From Eutreptiella sp. 'Long Island Sound 2002' (lineage: Eukaryota > Euglenozoa > Euglenophyceae > Eutreptiales > Eutreptiaceae): a stretch of DNA of 64,000 nucleotides. Both the position numbers and the translations under genes were made by a program. Positions 38,101 through 50,105 of this stretch are shown here, piece by piece. The stretch is from contig OZ038380.1 of NCBI GenBank assembly GCA_964036045.1, positions 63,534,591-63,598,590 of the forward strand. The letters run 5' to 3'. The notes below the pieces were generated by a model. It searched no databases. It saw only the letters and a program-made list of their open reading frames with translations, and was not told where the DNA came from. Each line of letters starts with the position of its first letter. Positions within the stretch are counted from its first letter, which is position 1.

Positions 38101-39889
38101 TGGCCCGAGCCGGTCATTTTAAGGGGCTACAACATGGTGCAACTTCGCAAGCAAGAACCAATACGGAATTCAGCCCCAAATTTCCGTAGACTGCCCGAAA
38201 AACCGCTTAAAACGGTCCTAATTCACCAAAACGAACATCATCGGCCAAAAAGAAGAAAAGTCGCGTTCTTAGAATTCCATTGCGATCATTTTAAGGGGCT
38301 GCATTGCAGGGTTTTGAGAAGGGCTGTCTTCCAGGGGGGGGGGGTCGCGTAACGTAGTAGTTGGTCACTGCTTCTGGCGCGGGGTCAGGGGCCCCCAACA
38401 CCCCGACCCCCACAGAAGCCAGCCCCCTGCGGGGGGGAATTGAACAAGCGGGGGAAAGATGCACGAGGTGGGGTCGCACGGATGCTCAGATGAGAACGGG
38501 GAGGACCAGGAGCACAAAGGCAAAAAGACCATTCAAAGGCGGAGAAGGAGAAAACCATGAAAACACGGGAGCAACGGCGCCAGCGCCGGCCGCTAGGCTC
38601 CGTTTTTGTGGGCCAAGCCCCACAAAAACGTAGCCTAGCGGGTGCTGCCTCTTGCCTCTTGCACAATATGGTTGCCCCGTTGGCAGAAAAGGTTTGCCAG
38701 ATGGGCAGCAAGTATACATGCCAAATATGGCGAAAAAAATGGCAAAAATCTGCCTAAAAACGCACAAAATTCACCGTAAATCATCAAAAAGGCACCTGAC
38801 TTGGCCAATTAGGTTGCTTTTCTGACGTTTTGGCCCGAGCCGGTCATTTTAAGGGGCTGCAACATGATGTAACTTCGCAAGCAAGAGGCAATACGGAATT
38901 CAGCCCCAAATTTTCGGAGACTGCCCGAAAAGCTGCTTAAAACAGTCCTAATTCACCAAAACGACCATCATCGGCCCAAAAGGAGAAACGTCGCATTCTT
39001 AGAATTCGATTGCGATCATTTTAAGGGGCTGCATTGCAGGGTTTTGAGAAGGGCTGTCTTCCGGGGGGGGGGGGTCGCGTAACGTAGTAGTTGGTCACTG
39101 CTTCTGGCGCGGGGTCAGGGGCCCCCAACACCCCGACCCCCACAGAAGCCAGCCCCCTGCGGGGGGGATTTGAACAAGCGGGGGAAAGATGCACGAGGTG
39201 GGGTCGCACGGATGCTCAGATGAGAACGGGGAGGACCAGGAGCACAAAGGCAAAAAGACCATTCAAAGGCGGAGAAGGAGAAAACCATGAAAACACGGGA
39301 GCAACGGCGCCAGCGCCGGCCGCTAGGCTCCGTTTTTGTGGGCCAAGCCCCACAAAAACGTAGCCTAGCGGGTGCTGCCTCTTGCCTCTTGCACAATATG
39401 GTTGCCCCGTTAGCAGAAAAGGTTTGCCAGATGGGCAGCAAGTATACATGCCAAATATGGCGAAAAAAATGGCAAAAAACTGCCAAAAAACGCGTAAAAT
39501 TGACTGTAAATCATCAAAAAGGTACCTGACTTGGCCAATTAGGTTGCTTTTCCGACGTTTTGGCCCGAGCCGGTCATTTTAAGGGGCTACAACAGAATGT
39601 AACTTCGCAAGCAAGAGCCAATACGGAATTCAGCCCCAAATTTTCGGAGACTGCCCGAAAAACTGCTTAAAACAATCCTAATTCACCAAAACGACCATCA
39701 TCAGGCAAAAAGAAGAACAGTCGCGTTCTTAGAATTCCATTGCGATCATTTTAAGGGGCTGCATTGCGGGGTTTTGAGAAGGGCTGTCTTCCAGGGGGGG
39801 GGGGTCGCGTAACGTAGTAGTTGGTCACTGCTTCTGGCGCGGGGTCAGGGGCCCCCAACACCCCGACCCCCACAGAAGCCAGCCCCCTG

Positions 39890-39920
39890 CGGGGGGGATT
39901 TGAATGCACGAGGTGGGGTC
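39890..39920. other. 15-bp deletion at a unit boundary
   Basis: At about 39903 the text reads GGGGGGGATTTGAATGCACGAGG. The stretch normally containing the CAAG boundary and the G-rich unit start is missing, shortening the unit step to 715 bp. Confidence 0.85.
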
Positions 39921-42900
39921 GCACGGATGCTCAGATGAGAACGGGGAGGACCAGGAGCACAAAGGCAAAAAGACCATTCAAAGGCGGAGAAGGAGAAAAC
40001 CATGAAAACACGGGAGCAACGGCGCCAGCGCCGGCCGCTAGGCTCCGTTTTTGTGGGCCAAGCCCCACAAAAACGTAGCCTAGCGGGTGCTGCCTCTTGC
40101 CTCTTGCACAATATGGTTGCCCCGTTAGCAGAAAAGGTTTGCCAGATGGGCAGCAAGTATACATGCCAAATATGGCGAAAAAAATGGCAAAAAACTGCCA
40201 AAAAACGCGTAAAATTGACCGTAAATCATCAAAAAGGTACCTGACTTGGCCAATTAGGTTGCTTTTCCGACGTTTTGGCCCGAGCCGGTCATTTTAAGGG
40301 GCTACAACATGATGTAACCTCGCAAGCAAGAGCCAATACGGAATTCAGCCCCAAATTTTCGGAGACTGCCCGAAAAACTGCTTAAAACAGTCTTCATTCA
40401 CCAAAACGACCATCATCGGCCAAAAAGAAGAAGAGTCGCGTTCTTAGAATTCCATTGCGATCATTTTAAGGGGCTGCATTGCGGGGTTTTGAGAAGGGCT
40501 GTCTTCCAGGGGGGGGGGGTCGCGTAACGTAGTAGTTGGTCACTGCTTCTGGCGCGGGGTCAGGGGCCCCCAACACCCCGACCCCCACAGAAGCCAGCCC
40601 CCTGCGGGGGGGATTTGAACAAGCGGGGGGAAATTGCACGAGGTGGGGTCGCACGGGTGCTCAGATGAGAACGGGGAGGACAAGGAGCACAAAGGCAAAA
40701 AGACCATTCAAAGGCGGAGAAGGAGAAAACCATGAGAACACGGGAGCAACGGCGCCAGCGCCGGCCGCTAGGCTCCGTTTTTGTGGGCCAAGCCCCACAA
40801 AAACGTAGCCTAGCGGGAGCTGCCTCCTGCCTTTTGCACAATATGGTTGCCCCATTGGCAAAAAAGGCTTGCCAGATGGGCAGCAAGTATACATGCCAAA
40901 TACGGCGAAAAAAATGGCAGAAAACTGCCAAAAAACGCTCAAAATTGATCGTAAATCATCGAAACGGCACCAGATTTGGCCAATGAGGTTGATTTTCTGA
41001 CGTTTTGGCCCGAGCCGGTCATTTTAAGGGGCTACAACGTGATGTAACTTCGCAAGCAAGAGCCAATACGGAATTCAGACCCAAATTTTCGGAGACTGCC
41101 CGAAAAACTGCTTAAAACAGTCCTAATTCACCAAAACGAACATCATCGGCCAAATAGAAGAAAAGTCGCGTTCTTAGAATTCGATTGCGATCATTTTAAG
41201 GGGCTGCATTGCAGGGTTTTGAGAGGGGCTGTCTTCCAGGGGGGGGGGGTGGCGTAACGTAGTAGTTGGTCACTGCTTCTGGCGCGGGGTCAGGGGCCCC
41301 TCACACCCCGACCCCCACAGAAGCCAGCCCCCTGCGGGGGGGATTTGAACAAGCGGGGGAAAGATGCACGAGGTGGGGTCGCACGGATGCTCAGATGAGA
41401 ACGGGGAGGACCATGAGCACAAAGGCAAAAAGACCATTCAAAGGCGGAGAAGGAGAAAACCATGAAAACACGGGAGCAACGGCGCCAGCGCCGGCCGCTA
41501 GGCTCCGTTTTTGTGGGCCAAGCCCCACAAAAACGTAGCCTAGCGGGTGCTGCCTCTTGCCTCTTGCACAATATGGTTGCCCCGTTAGCAGAAAAGGTTT
41601 GCCAGATGGGCAGCAAGTATACATGCCAAATATGGCGAAAAAAATGGCAAAAAACTGCCAAAAAACGCGTAAAATTGACCGTAAATCATCAAAAAGGTAC
41701 CTGACTTGGCCAATTAGGTTGCTTTTCCGACGTTTTGGTTCTAGCCGGTCATTTTAAGGGGCTACAACATGATGTAACTTCGCAAGCAAGAGCCAATACG
41801 GAATTCAGCCCCAAATTTTCGGAGACTGCCCGAAAAACTGCTTAAAACAGTCCTAATTCACCAAAACGACCATCATCGGCCAAAAAGAAGAAAAGTCGCG
41901 TTCTTAGAATTCCATTGCGATCATTTTAAGGGGCTGCATTGCGGGGTTTTGGGAAGGGCTGTCTTCCAGGGGGGGGGGGTGGCGTAACGTAGTAGTTGGT
42001 CACTGCTTCTGGCGCGGGGTCAGGGGCCCCCAACACCCCGACCCCCACAGAAGCCAGCCCCCTGCGGGGGGGATTTGAACAAGCGGGGGAAAGATGCACG
42101 AGGTGGGGTCGCACGGATGCTCAGATGAGAACAGGGAGGACCAGGAGCACAAAGGCAAAAAGACCATTCATAGGCGGACAAGGAGAAAACCATGAAAACA
42201 CGGGAGCAACGGCGCCAGCGCCGGCCGCTAGGCTCCGTTTTTGTGGGCCAAGCCCCACAAAAACGTAGCCTAGCGGGTGCTGCCTCTTGCCTCTTGCACA
42301 ATATGGTTGCCCCGTTGGCAGAAAAGGTTTGCCAGATGGGCAGCAAGTATACATGCCAAATATGGCGAAAAAAATGGCAAAAATCTGCCTAAAAACGCAC
42401 AAAATTCACCGTAAATCATCAAAAAGGCACCTGACTTGGCCAATTAGGTTGCTTTTCTGACGTTTTGGCCCGAGCCGGTCATTTTAAGGGGCTACAACAT
42501 GATGTAACTTGGCAAGCAAGAGGCAATACGGAATTCAGCCCCAAATTTTCGGAGACTGCCTCAAAAGCTGCTTAAAACAGTCCTAATTCACCAAAACGAC
42601 CATCATCGGCCCAAAAGGAGAAACGTCGCGTTCTTAGAATTCGATTGCGATTATTTTAAGGGGCTGCATTGCGGGGTTTTGAGAAGGGCTGTTTTCCAGG
42701 GGGGGGGGGTCGCGTAACGTAGTAGTTGGTCACTGCTTCTGGCGCGGGGTCAGGGGCCCCCAACACCCCGACCCCCACAGAAGCCAGCCCCCTGCGGGGG
42801 GGACTTGAACAAGCGGGGGGAAATTGTACGAGGTGGGGTCGCACGGGTGCTCAAATGAGAACGGGGAGGACAAGGAGCACAAAGGCAAAAAGACCATTCA

Positions 42901-43544
42901 AAGGCGGAGAAGGAGAAAGCCATGAAAACACGGGAGCAACGGCGCCAGCGCCGGCCGCTAGGCTCCGTTTTTGTGGGCCAAGCCCCACAAAAACGTAGCC
43001 TAGCGGGTGCTGCTTCGTGCCTCTTGCACAATATGGTTGCACCATTGGCAAAAAAGGCTTGCCAGATGGGCAGCAAGTATACATGCCAAATATGGCGAAA
43101 AAAATGGCACAAAATCGCCAAAAAACGCACAAAATTGACCATAAATCATCGAAACGTCACCAGATGTGGCCAATAAGGTTGCTTTTCCGACGTTTTGGCC
43201 CGAGCCGGTCATTTTAAGGGGCTACAACATGATGTGACTTGGCAACCAAGAGCCAATACGGAATTGAGCCCCAAATTTTCGGAGACTGCCCAAAAAACTG
43301 CTTAAAACGGTCCTAATTCCCCAAAACGACCATCGTCGGCCAAATAGAAGAAAAGTCGCGTTCTTAGAATTCGATTGTTATCATTTTAAGGGGCTGCATG
43401 GAAGGGGTTTGAGAAGGGCTTTCTTCCGGGGGGGGGGGGGTGGCGCAATGTGGTAGTTGGTCACTGCTTCTGGCGCGGGGTCAAGGGCCCCCAACACCCC
43501 GACCCCCACAGAAGCCAGCCCCCTGCGGGGGGGATTTGAACAAG

Positions 43545-44967
43545 AACTATTTCATAGTCAACGACAACCAAGGAACTGTTTGAAAGTGACATATTGCATT
43601 AAAACTGAAATATTCTACGATAAGGAGAGCTGCCCGAAAGGCGTGGGCGCAAGGCTTGATTTTACTCGACAACTGAGGTGACAACTGTGGTGCTCGGCGA
43701 CAACTGAGGTGTTGGGTGAAAACAGCTGTGTTGCTGTGTTTTTGTGCACCCCTTGAACGAAAACTGAGGTACCACACAAATACCTAGATGTTGCCCAGAA
43801 ACAAAGACACTACATAAATAGGAGATGCTGCATCAAAAATGAGGCACTGTACGAAAACAAAAAAAGGAGCTAGCGCACCAAAACAGAGGTAGGTCAAAAA
43901 TATCTACCAAATGCTCCAAAATGGACTTTTTTTGGGCCGTAACAATGTTTTTGCCCCATTCACTCCCCGTGAAATGAGTCAACCTTGTTTTTTGAAACTA
44001 AGGTCAATTAGTCGCTCCAAGGGCATCGAAACCCGCTTGCGGATCCTGTGTCTCGTTTAGTTAGTAGGTTGTAGTATGTGAGGCTTGGTGTTTTGCTATA
44101 GTTCTGCAGGGTTGTGCACATCCATTGGGTAATCCACTGCAGGTGTTGTTATTTGGATTTTTTTTTCTCAATACGTGGGCTTTGGGGAGGACGATGCCAC
44201 CTACGCTTAGATTCTAGACTGGCAGCAACACAAACAGTAGGCCATGAGCCCCATACACACAGGTGTGGCGGGCCCTCATGGTTTGCATGTACCCCGTTGC
44301 CCCTCTGTTTTCATTGAGTTTTGCTTGGGCCTGCCTCTGGAGGGGCCTTGATTGGCTTACTTGAGTGTAGGGAACCTCTTCCAAGCGCACGGCCTGGCCA
44401 GCCACAAAAGGCGCCGTTCAGTGCAAAAAAAACCTCTTCCAAGCGCATTATTTGTTTGGTCGTGATGTATTCGGTGGTGTATTTGTTTGGTCGTGATGTG
44501 AGTGCTATGTGGAGATGTCATACTGTTTTGGAGAAGTAATTTTGTGAACACTTGACTGTTATGGCAAGCTTTTCTTTGCCGTTTCCGCATCAGTGCAAAG
44601 CTTTTGCCTGTCCACCTTCCCCTTGCTCTCTACTTTGAATACACTTTTTGAGTGTCTATTTTATTTCCGGTATGTGCTGAAATCCTGCGAGTTTGAACGA
44701 TTGCAAGAGCACCCACATTAAGTACCTTCAAGTACTCAATTGGAGCTAAGCCTCTTTCACTATAGGAGAGGCAACAGTTTCATACCACTTTAATCCTAGA
44801 CACCAATGTCTGAGACCCATTTTTGGGCCGAAATTTTCGGTGCAAAACCACTACGGGTATGGTGGCATTACCGGGGGCAGGGAATCAAGCAGACGTTAAT
44901 TGACGTAGGTTAAATTAGTTTCCAATTGCCTTCTGTCGTCTTTGTGGCTTTTAAGCGTGTTATTTTT
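43545..44967. other. Spacer between the two convergent repeat arrays; no gene recognised
   Basis: About 1.4 kb not related to the arrays. It holds degenerate ACAACTGAGGTG-type repeats near 43665-43760, a duplicated CCTCTTCCAAGCGCA (about 44379 and 44432) and a duplicated TATTTGTTTGGTCGTGATGT (about 44450 and 44480). No coding frame of note was found. Confidence 0.6.
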
Positions 44968-46438
44968 CTTGTTCAAGTCCCCCCCGCAGGGGGCTGGCTT
45001 CTGTGGGGGTCGGGGTGTTGGGGGCCCCTGACCCCGCGCCAGAAGCAGTGACCAACTACTACGTTACGCGACCCCCCCCCCCTGGAAAACAGCCCTTCTC
45101 AAAACCCCGCAATGCAGCCCCTTAAAATAATCGCAATCGAATTCTAAGAACGCGACTTTTCTTCTTTTGGGCCGATGATGGTCGTTTTGGTGAATTAGGA
45201 CTGTTTTAAGCAGCTTTTGAGGCAGTCTCCGAAAATTTGGGGCTGAATTCCGTATTGCCTCTTGCTTGCCAAGTTACATCATGTTGTAGCCCCTTAAAAT
45301 GACCGGCTCGGGCCAAAACGTCAGAAAAGCAACCTAATTGGCCAAGTCAGGTGCCTTTTTGATGATTTACGGTGAATTTTGTGCGTTTTTAGGCAGATTT
45401 TTGCCATTTTTTTCGCCATATTTGGCATGTATACTTGCTGCCCATCTGGCAAACCTTTTCTGCCAACGGGGCAACCATATTGTGCAAGAGGCAAGAGGCA
45501 GCACCCGCTAGGCTACGTTTTTGTGGGGCTTGGCCCACAAAAACGGAGCCTAGCGGCCGGCGCTGGCGCCGTTGCTCCCGTGTTTTCATGGTTTTCTCCT
45601 TGTCCGCCTATGAATGGTCTTTTTGCCTTTGTGCTCCTGGTCCTCCCCGTTCTCATCTGAGCATCCGTGCGACCCCACCTCGTGCATCTTTCCCCCGCTT
45701 GTTCAAGTCTTGTTCAAATCCCCCCCGCAGGGGGCTGGCTTCTGTGGGGGTCGGGGTGTTGGGGGCCCCTGACCCCGCGCCGGAAGCAGTGACCAACTAC
45801 TACGTTACGCGACCCCCCCCCCCTGAAAGACAGCCCTTCTCAAAACCCTGCAATGCAGCCCCTTAAAATGATCGCAATGGAATTCTAAGAACGCGACTTT
45901 TCTTCTTTTTGGCCGATGATGGTCGTTTCGGTGAATTAGGACCGTTTTTAGCAGCTTTTCGGGCAGTCTCTGAAAATTTGGGGCTGAATTTTGTATTGGC
46001 TCTTGCTTGCCAAGTTACATCATGTTGTAGCCCCTTAAAATGACCGGCTCGGGCCAAAATGTCAGAAAAGCAACCTAATTGGCCAAGTCAGGTGCCTTTT
46101 TGATGATTTACGGTGAATTTTGTGCGTTTTTTGGCAGCTTTTTGCCATTTTTTTCGCCATATTTGGCATGTATACTTGCTGCCCATCTGGCAAACCTTTT
46201 CTGCCAACGGGGCAACCATATTGTGCAAGAGGCAAGAGGCAGCACCCGCTAGGCTACGTTTTTGTGGGGCTTGGCCCACAAAAACGGAGCCTAGCGGCCG
46301 GCGCTGGCGCCGTTGCTCCCGTGTTTTCATGGTTTTCTCCTTCTCCGCCTTTGAATGGTCTTTTTGCCTTTGTGCTCCTGGTCCTCCCCGTTCTCATCTG
46401 AGCATCCGTGCGACCCCACCTCGTGCATCTTTCCCCCG
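44968..46438 (-). repeat. Two 730-bp units in inverted orientation
   Basis: Read on the minus strand, these follow directly after copy D and end at TGAACAAG at 44968. The unit next to D shares unit-specific features with the array unit near 31881-32610. The outer unit shares rare features (ATAGGCGGAC, CTGCCTAAAAACG) with the array unit near 42084-42813. A partial duplication, TCTTGTTCAAATCC, is present at the joint near 45706-45722. The central and terminal hairpins are retained. Confidence 0.95.
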
Positions 46439-47583
46439 CTTGTTCACCCCCCCCCCCCATGGGGGCCTTTTAATTCGGGGGCCGGGGAATGGGGCCCCGC
46501 CCCCCTCTAAAAGCAGTCGTTATGCCATTATATACAGTCCGCGCGCCGAAACGAAACATACTTCAAAAGTCTACGATGCAGCCCCTCTAAATGACCGTCT
46601 CGGAGAGCTGATTCGCGCTGTAATAATAGTTTTCATAAATCATTGCTGTTTTGCAAAGTTAGGAATTTTCCAAGGTTTTAACTTCTTTTCTAGCATCCAC
46701 TAATTCCATATAAGCTAGGGATGCGATTTAAAAGTGCACTAGCAAAGTTGAGGTGCTGAAAAACACTCTATAGAAGCCACAGTCCCCAAATCTCTAAAAA
46801 TCTGTTTGCCATATTATTTATTTGCTGTGCACGCGTGCATTTCGCAATCGCCGGCATTTGCGATCTTTCATTTTGACCGTTGAAATTGAGATCGGGTTGC
46901 AGTGCACGAAATTTCGATCTGAGACCAGTTTTATAGATGATTCTAAAAGCGTAGTCTTGCTGTACAGTGCAAAGACCGCCGTCATTTTGTTTTAGCACCG
47001 CTTTTCTATTTGACGGTTTTCAGCGCATGCAGCCGCCTTACGAAGCTCAAAAATGAAAAGAACACCCCCAAATTGACCAAACTTGCCCTTAATTGCGTCA
47101 AAATCTGATACAATAGGCCGGAGTTATGAATATGTGAATTTTATGCTATTTGCACCGTGTGTCGCTAATCTTGCCAAATGCACCCTCCCTCTTCTAGCGC
47201 TGCTAGCTTAAACACAAGGCAAAGGAGTGTTTTTGCCTTTGTTTTTCACCGCCCGGCTCCATTTCCGACATAGAAAGGTGACCCGAAATGGCTCAAAATG
47301 TAATAAGGGTTTTCTTTTGATGGTGCTTCGCACCAGCAAAGGAAAAGCCAGACCAAGCACGAAAGACGAAAGATTCATTTAATCCTACTTTTCACACCCT
47401 CCACAACATATCATGTATCATTGCTTCATTGAAATTTCCTCAACATGCTCATAGTTCTTTGTTACAAATACCTGATCATGCACGTGCATATTGTGCAATC
47501 TCACTTCCACGTCAGACAGATACCTTTCAGAGGCGATCGCAGCCCGCACACTGCCCTTCCCCATCTCGTGGAGCCCCCCTCCG
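46439..47583 (-). mobile_element. 1.15-kb element, copy D (1145 bp)
   Basis: Minus-strand start CGGAGGGGGGCTCCACGAG at 47583, preceded by AAACAAG in the flank. It ends GGTGAACAAG at 46439 and continues straight into two 730-bp units. The arrangement mirrors copy A plus the large array. No conserved ORF. Confidence 0.88.
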
Positions 47584-48385
47584 CTTGTTTTGAATCAACT
47601 TTTGTTACCGTGATTAAAAGTTTCCACTACTTTATGCAGATGCTCCCGGTTCTGTTCAATTGCTAGCGTCGGGAGTCTGCAGAGAGCGGCAGCTGCAGAC
47701 TAGAGGACCGGCTGCAAAAAGTAGCAGGGCATCTCAAAGATGAGGTTGCACTACTTGTCTCAAGGAAGTTGAGACACCAAGGACAGTGGAACTGGAGGAA
47801 CTAGAGCTGTGGTGACAAAATTGCGGCCATTCCGCTTGCGCAAACGGCCGAGTACAATCATTTACGCTTGAAGCACAGCAAAAACACACCGCTGAAGGTC
47901 ACAATGTGGAGCCGGGGACCGCAACTGCAACAACCATAAGAGCACCAGCCTCTACGTGGACGGGTACAGCAATAAACAGAGACGGCAATGGAGGAGGCCG
48001 CTTTGGTGAAATACATGAACACCTTCATAGAGCAAGGCCTTGGAGGTGACATCAGACCCATGAGAGTTTGTCCGGCGGTGTGCGATGCCGTTTGGTGTAG
48101 TGCAGCACACCAAAAGGGAAACGGGATGCGACGGGGACTGTGACAGACACCCACCAATGTTGGTGGTCTTAGTGTGCAGCCACTCGCTGAAATATTCTTG
48201 AAGAGTCCCTTGTTTGTTTCCCATTTGGCAGCCGAGGTTCCGCGCGCGACACGACATCACAATCCCGATGTGAACTTTCAAACAGTGATTGTTGTAGGGT
48301 TGCACTGCGTGCCTGTCTCCATGTCCTGCCACCTTCGGGATGGACGCGCTCGCTTGTTCACTCTCTCTCCTTATCGCTTCGCGCA
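47584..48385. other. No gene recognised
   Basis: Unique sequence between copy D and the hAT element. The longest open frame (minus, 48386-47952, 144 codons) has no recognisable feature. Confidence 0.55.
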
Positions 48386-48989
48386 CCCGTAGTTAAGGTT
48401 TGTAACCTCCCCACCACAAAAAAAACCGGTTTTTTTCGATCATTATATTAAAATACCCTATTCAATGCTATTGTTGTATCTGAAATAACCGGTTGGATGC
48501 GATTATTGTATTTGATCGACCCAATTCATCGGTTTTCCCCGATTGATCGGTTATTACCGATTGCATAATTGATTGCACCTAGCAAGGCACACTTTTCGAA
48601 CTATTTAACGAAATGTACAAAGTTAGAAAACACAATTTTTTCACTGATTTTTGACTTCTGCGTCATGTTTTCAAACGAAAAAGTTTTTTTCCAAGGCAAA
48701 ACTTTTTTCAAACAAACCATGTTTCCAATGAAATTTTTTTTTGGAATTGAGAATTTTTTGAACTTTTTTCTCTGCCTGAGTGACATCATCAGTGATGTCA
48801 CCAAACTGTGACATTACTACTGATGTAGCTTCATTTTTCTGCAGCAAAATATTTTTTTTCAATATAAAAAAATTTGCAGTCGAATTTCTTTTTCAAATCT
48901 ACGTTTTTTTTTGGAACTTTTTTTTCCAAATTTTTTTTAAATCTTTTTTTTCATTTGCGAAATGCGACGTTGTGGGAAGAAAGTTGTCA

Positions 48990-49389
48990 AACCTGCTGCA
49001 CAACACAAACTACAACCAAAGGGTCAAACCGGCAAACCATTTGGAACCGCCATCATTTGGGTGATCCTCATGGACAATCTGATACCTATGAGGAGAAGCA
49101 CATCGTTGCAGATAGAATTGCAAAAAATGCGGCTACTGGGATATCAGAGAAGGAGTGTCACGTTCATTGGAAATGTTACCTTGTTTCAGCCCGGATTTGG
49201 GAACCCTTGGAACACCTTAGCGGCCGTGAGCAATTCATTTGTAGAGTCAATGAGGAGCGTGAACAACAGGAACACGAATATAAACGACAGCGCAAGAAGC
49301 AGAGGCCCGACACGAAGATGGTCCTTATGCGGACCATCATATGGACTACATTGATTGGACGGTGAATGGACACCCGGTGCCTATATTGT
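48990..49389 (+). pseudogene. Chromodomain-like fragment
   Basis: In the frame ending at 49365 a segment reads like a chromodomain: a Tyr/Val/Ile start (YEEKHIVADRI), then HVHWKCYLVSARIWEPLEHL, matching the family's W-x-x-Y ... WEP-x-x-x-L pattern, followed by a charged helix. After about 49290 the better continuation is in a shifted frame with an acidic DGPYADHHMDYIDW segment ending at TAA 49389, so a frameshift is likely. Chromodomains are known at the C-terminus of chromovirus integrases and target insertion to marked chromatin. Here the segment lies just upstream of a hAT transposase end. It could be a captured domain or a nested retroelement scrap. Confidence 0.5.
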
Positions 49390-49403
49390 AACCTTCTGCA
49401 ACC

Positions 49404-50105
49404 GTGGTGAATGATATTCAAGGAACATTGCATGTAACGCGCTCTCTTGTTCTGCCATTAACGTACATGCTCATCCAAAAGGCAAAAGAGCCGGATGTTG
49501 TTGCTCCATGGGATCGAGCAGTGGTGTTTACACCTGCGCATATGACTCGTGAAGTTGTTCTTGCGCGTCACTCTTCTTGTGATGCGCTTGAGGATTGTCT
49601 CATTGCTTCACTGCCTGCACACATTCTTCGAATGTACTCCATTGCAATGCTGCTGGACCCAAGGTTCAAAATCTTGTGTTTGTTGAGCAATAACGAGAGG
49701 GATGCTGAAGTTAACAGTGTGAGGCAAGAGTGGAACCTGAAAAGGAAATCGAAGGCTGCAAAGGTTCGCCAGCCAAAGCGAGCGGCACAACACGATGCAC
49801 CTAAGGGTTTTACCTCTTTGTTGGCTGCAGAATTTGTTGGTAATGTTGCACTACCGGAGTGGAACAATGATTTTCCTCGCCACCAGTTGGACGATTACTT
49901 TTCCTTGCCAGTTGCTCACATGCACACCTGTGTCATTGATTGGTGGCAACAACACTGCCATCACTTTTCCTATTCGAACAAGATGGCCTCTCAATACGTG
50001 GCGTGTCCGGCGACATCGGCTGGGCCGGAGCGCTGGTTCAGTGCTGCTGGCTTTACTTTCTCGGATTTAGGAAAGGCAATGAAGGAAGGCATATTGGTAG
50101 CCTAG
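49404..50105 (+). pseudogene. hAT family transposase, C-terminal part
   Basis: An open frame of 233 codons without a proper ATG at its start. It contains the hAT landmarks in order: AHILRMYSIAMLLDPRFK in the first third, WWQQH near residue 177, then MASQYVACPATSAGPERWF and SAAG near residues 193-215, which is the dimerisation region. Catalytic N-terminal domains and a BED finger are missing. The frame ends shortly after the FSAAG motif, where family members usually continue a little. It is judged a truncated remnant. The function would have been cut-and-paste transposition of the surrounding element. Confidence 0.8.

Larger units (their letters stand above)
15926..43544 (+). repeat. Tandem array of about 38 units of 730 bp
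   Basis: Head-to-tail units end at TGAACAAG at about 16654, 17384, 18113, 18843, 19572, 20302, 21032, 21763, 22494, 23125 (truncated), 23854, 24584, 25314, 26044, 26774, 27502, 28231, 28961, 29690, 30420, 31150, 31880, 32610, 33340, 34070, 34800, 35530, 36259, 36989, 37719, 38448, 39178, 39903, 40623, 41353, 42083, 42813 and 43544. Each unit has, in order: a GGGG-rich start with TGCACGAGGTGGGGTCGCAC; a palindromic GGCGCCAGCGCC; a 52-nt hairpin with 23-bp arms; an A-rich stretch; GGTCATTTTAAGGGGCTACA; a second GATCATTTTAAGGGGCTGCA; a G10-12 run; a terminal long hairpin; a CCCCCTGCGGGGGG hairpin; and GATTTGAACAAG. Units are highly similar and fall into several sequence types. Open frames of 60-190 codons occur on both strands of nearly every unit but show no sign of being genes. 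Confidence 0.97.

Noticed and set aside
16567-43457. Recurrent 60-190-codon open frames in the 730-bp units on both strands
   Set aside because: They recur because the DNA repeats. Several overlapping frames are open at once, frame lengths change with single indels between units, and none resembles a known protein. They are treated as shadows of the satellite.
15926-43544. CRISPR array or rDNA intergenic spacer
   Set aside because: The unit length (730 bp), absence of spacers and absence of any rRNA sequence exclude both.
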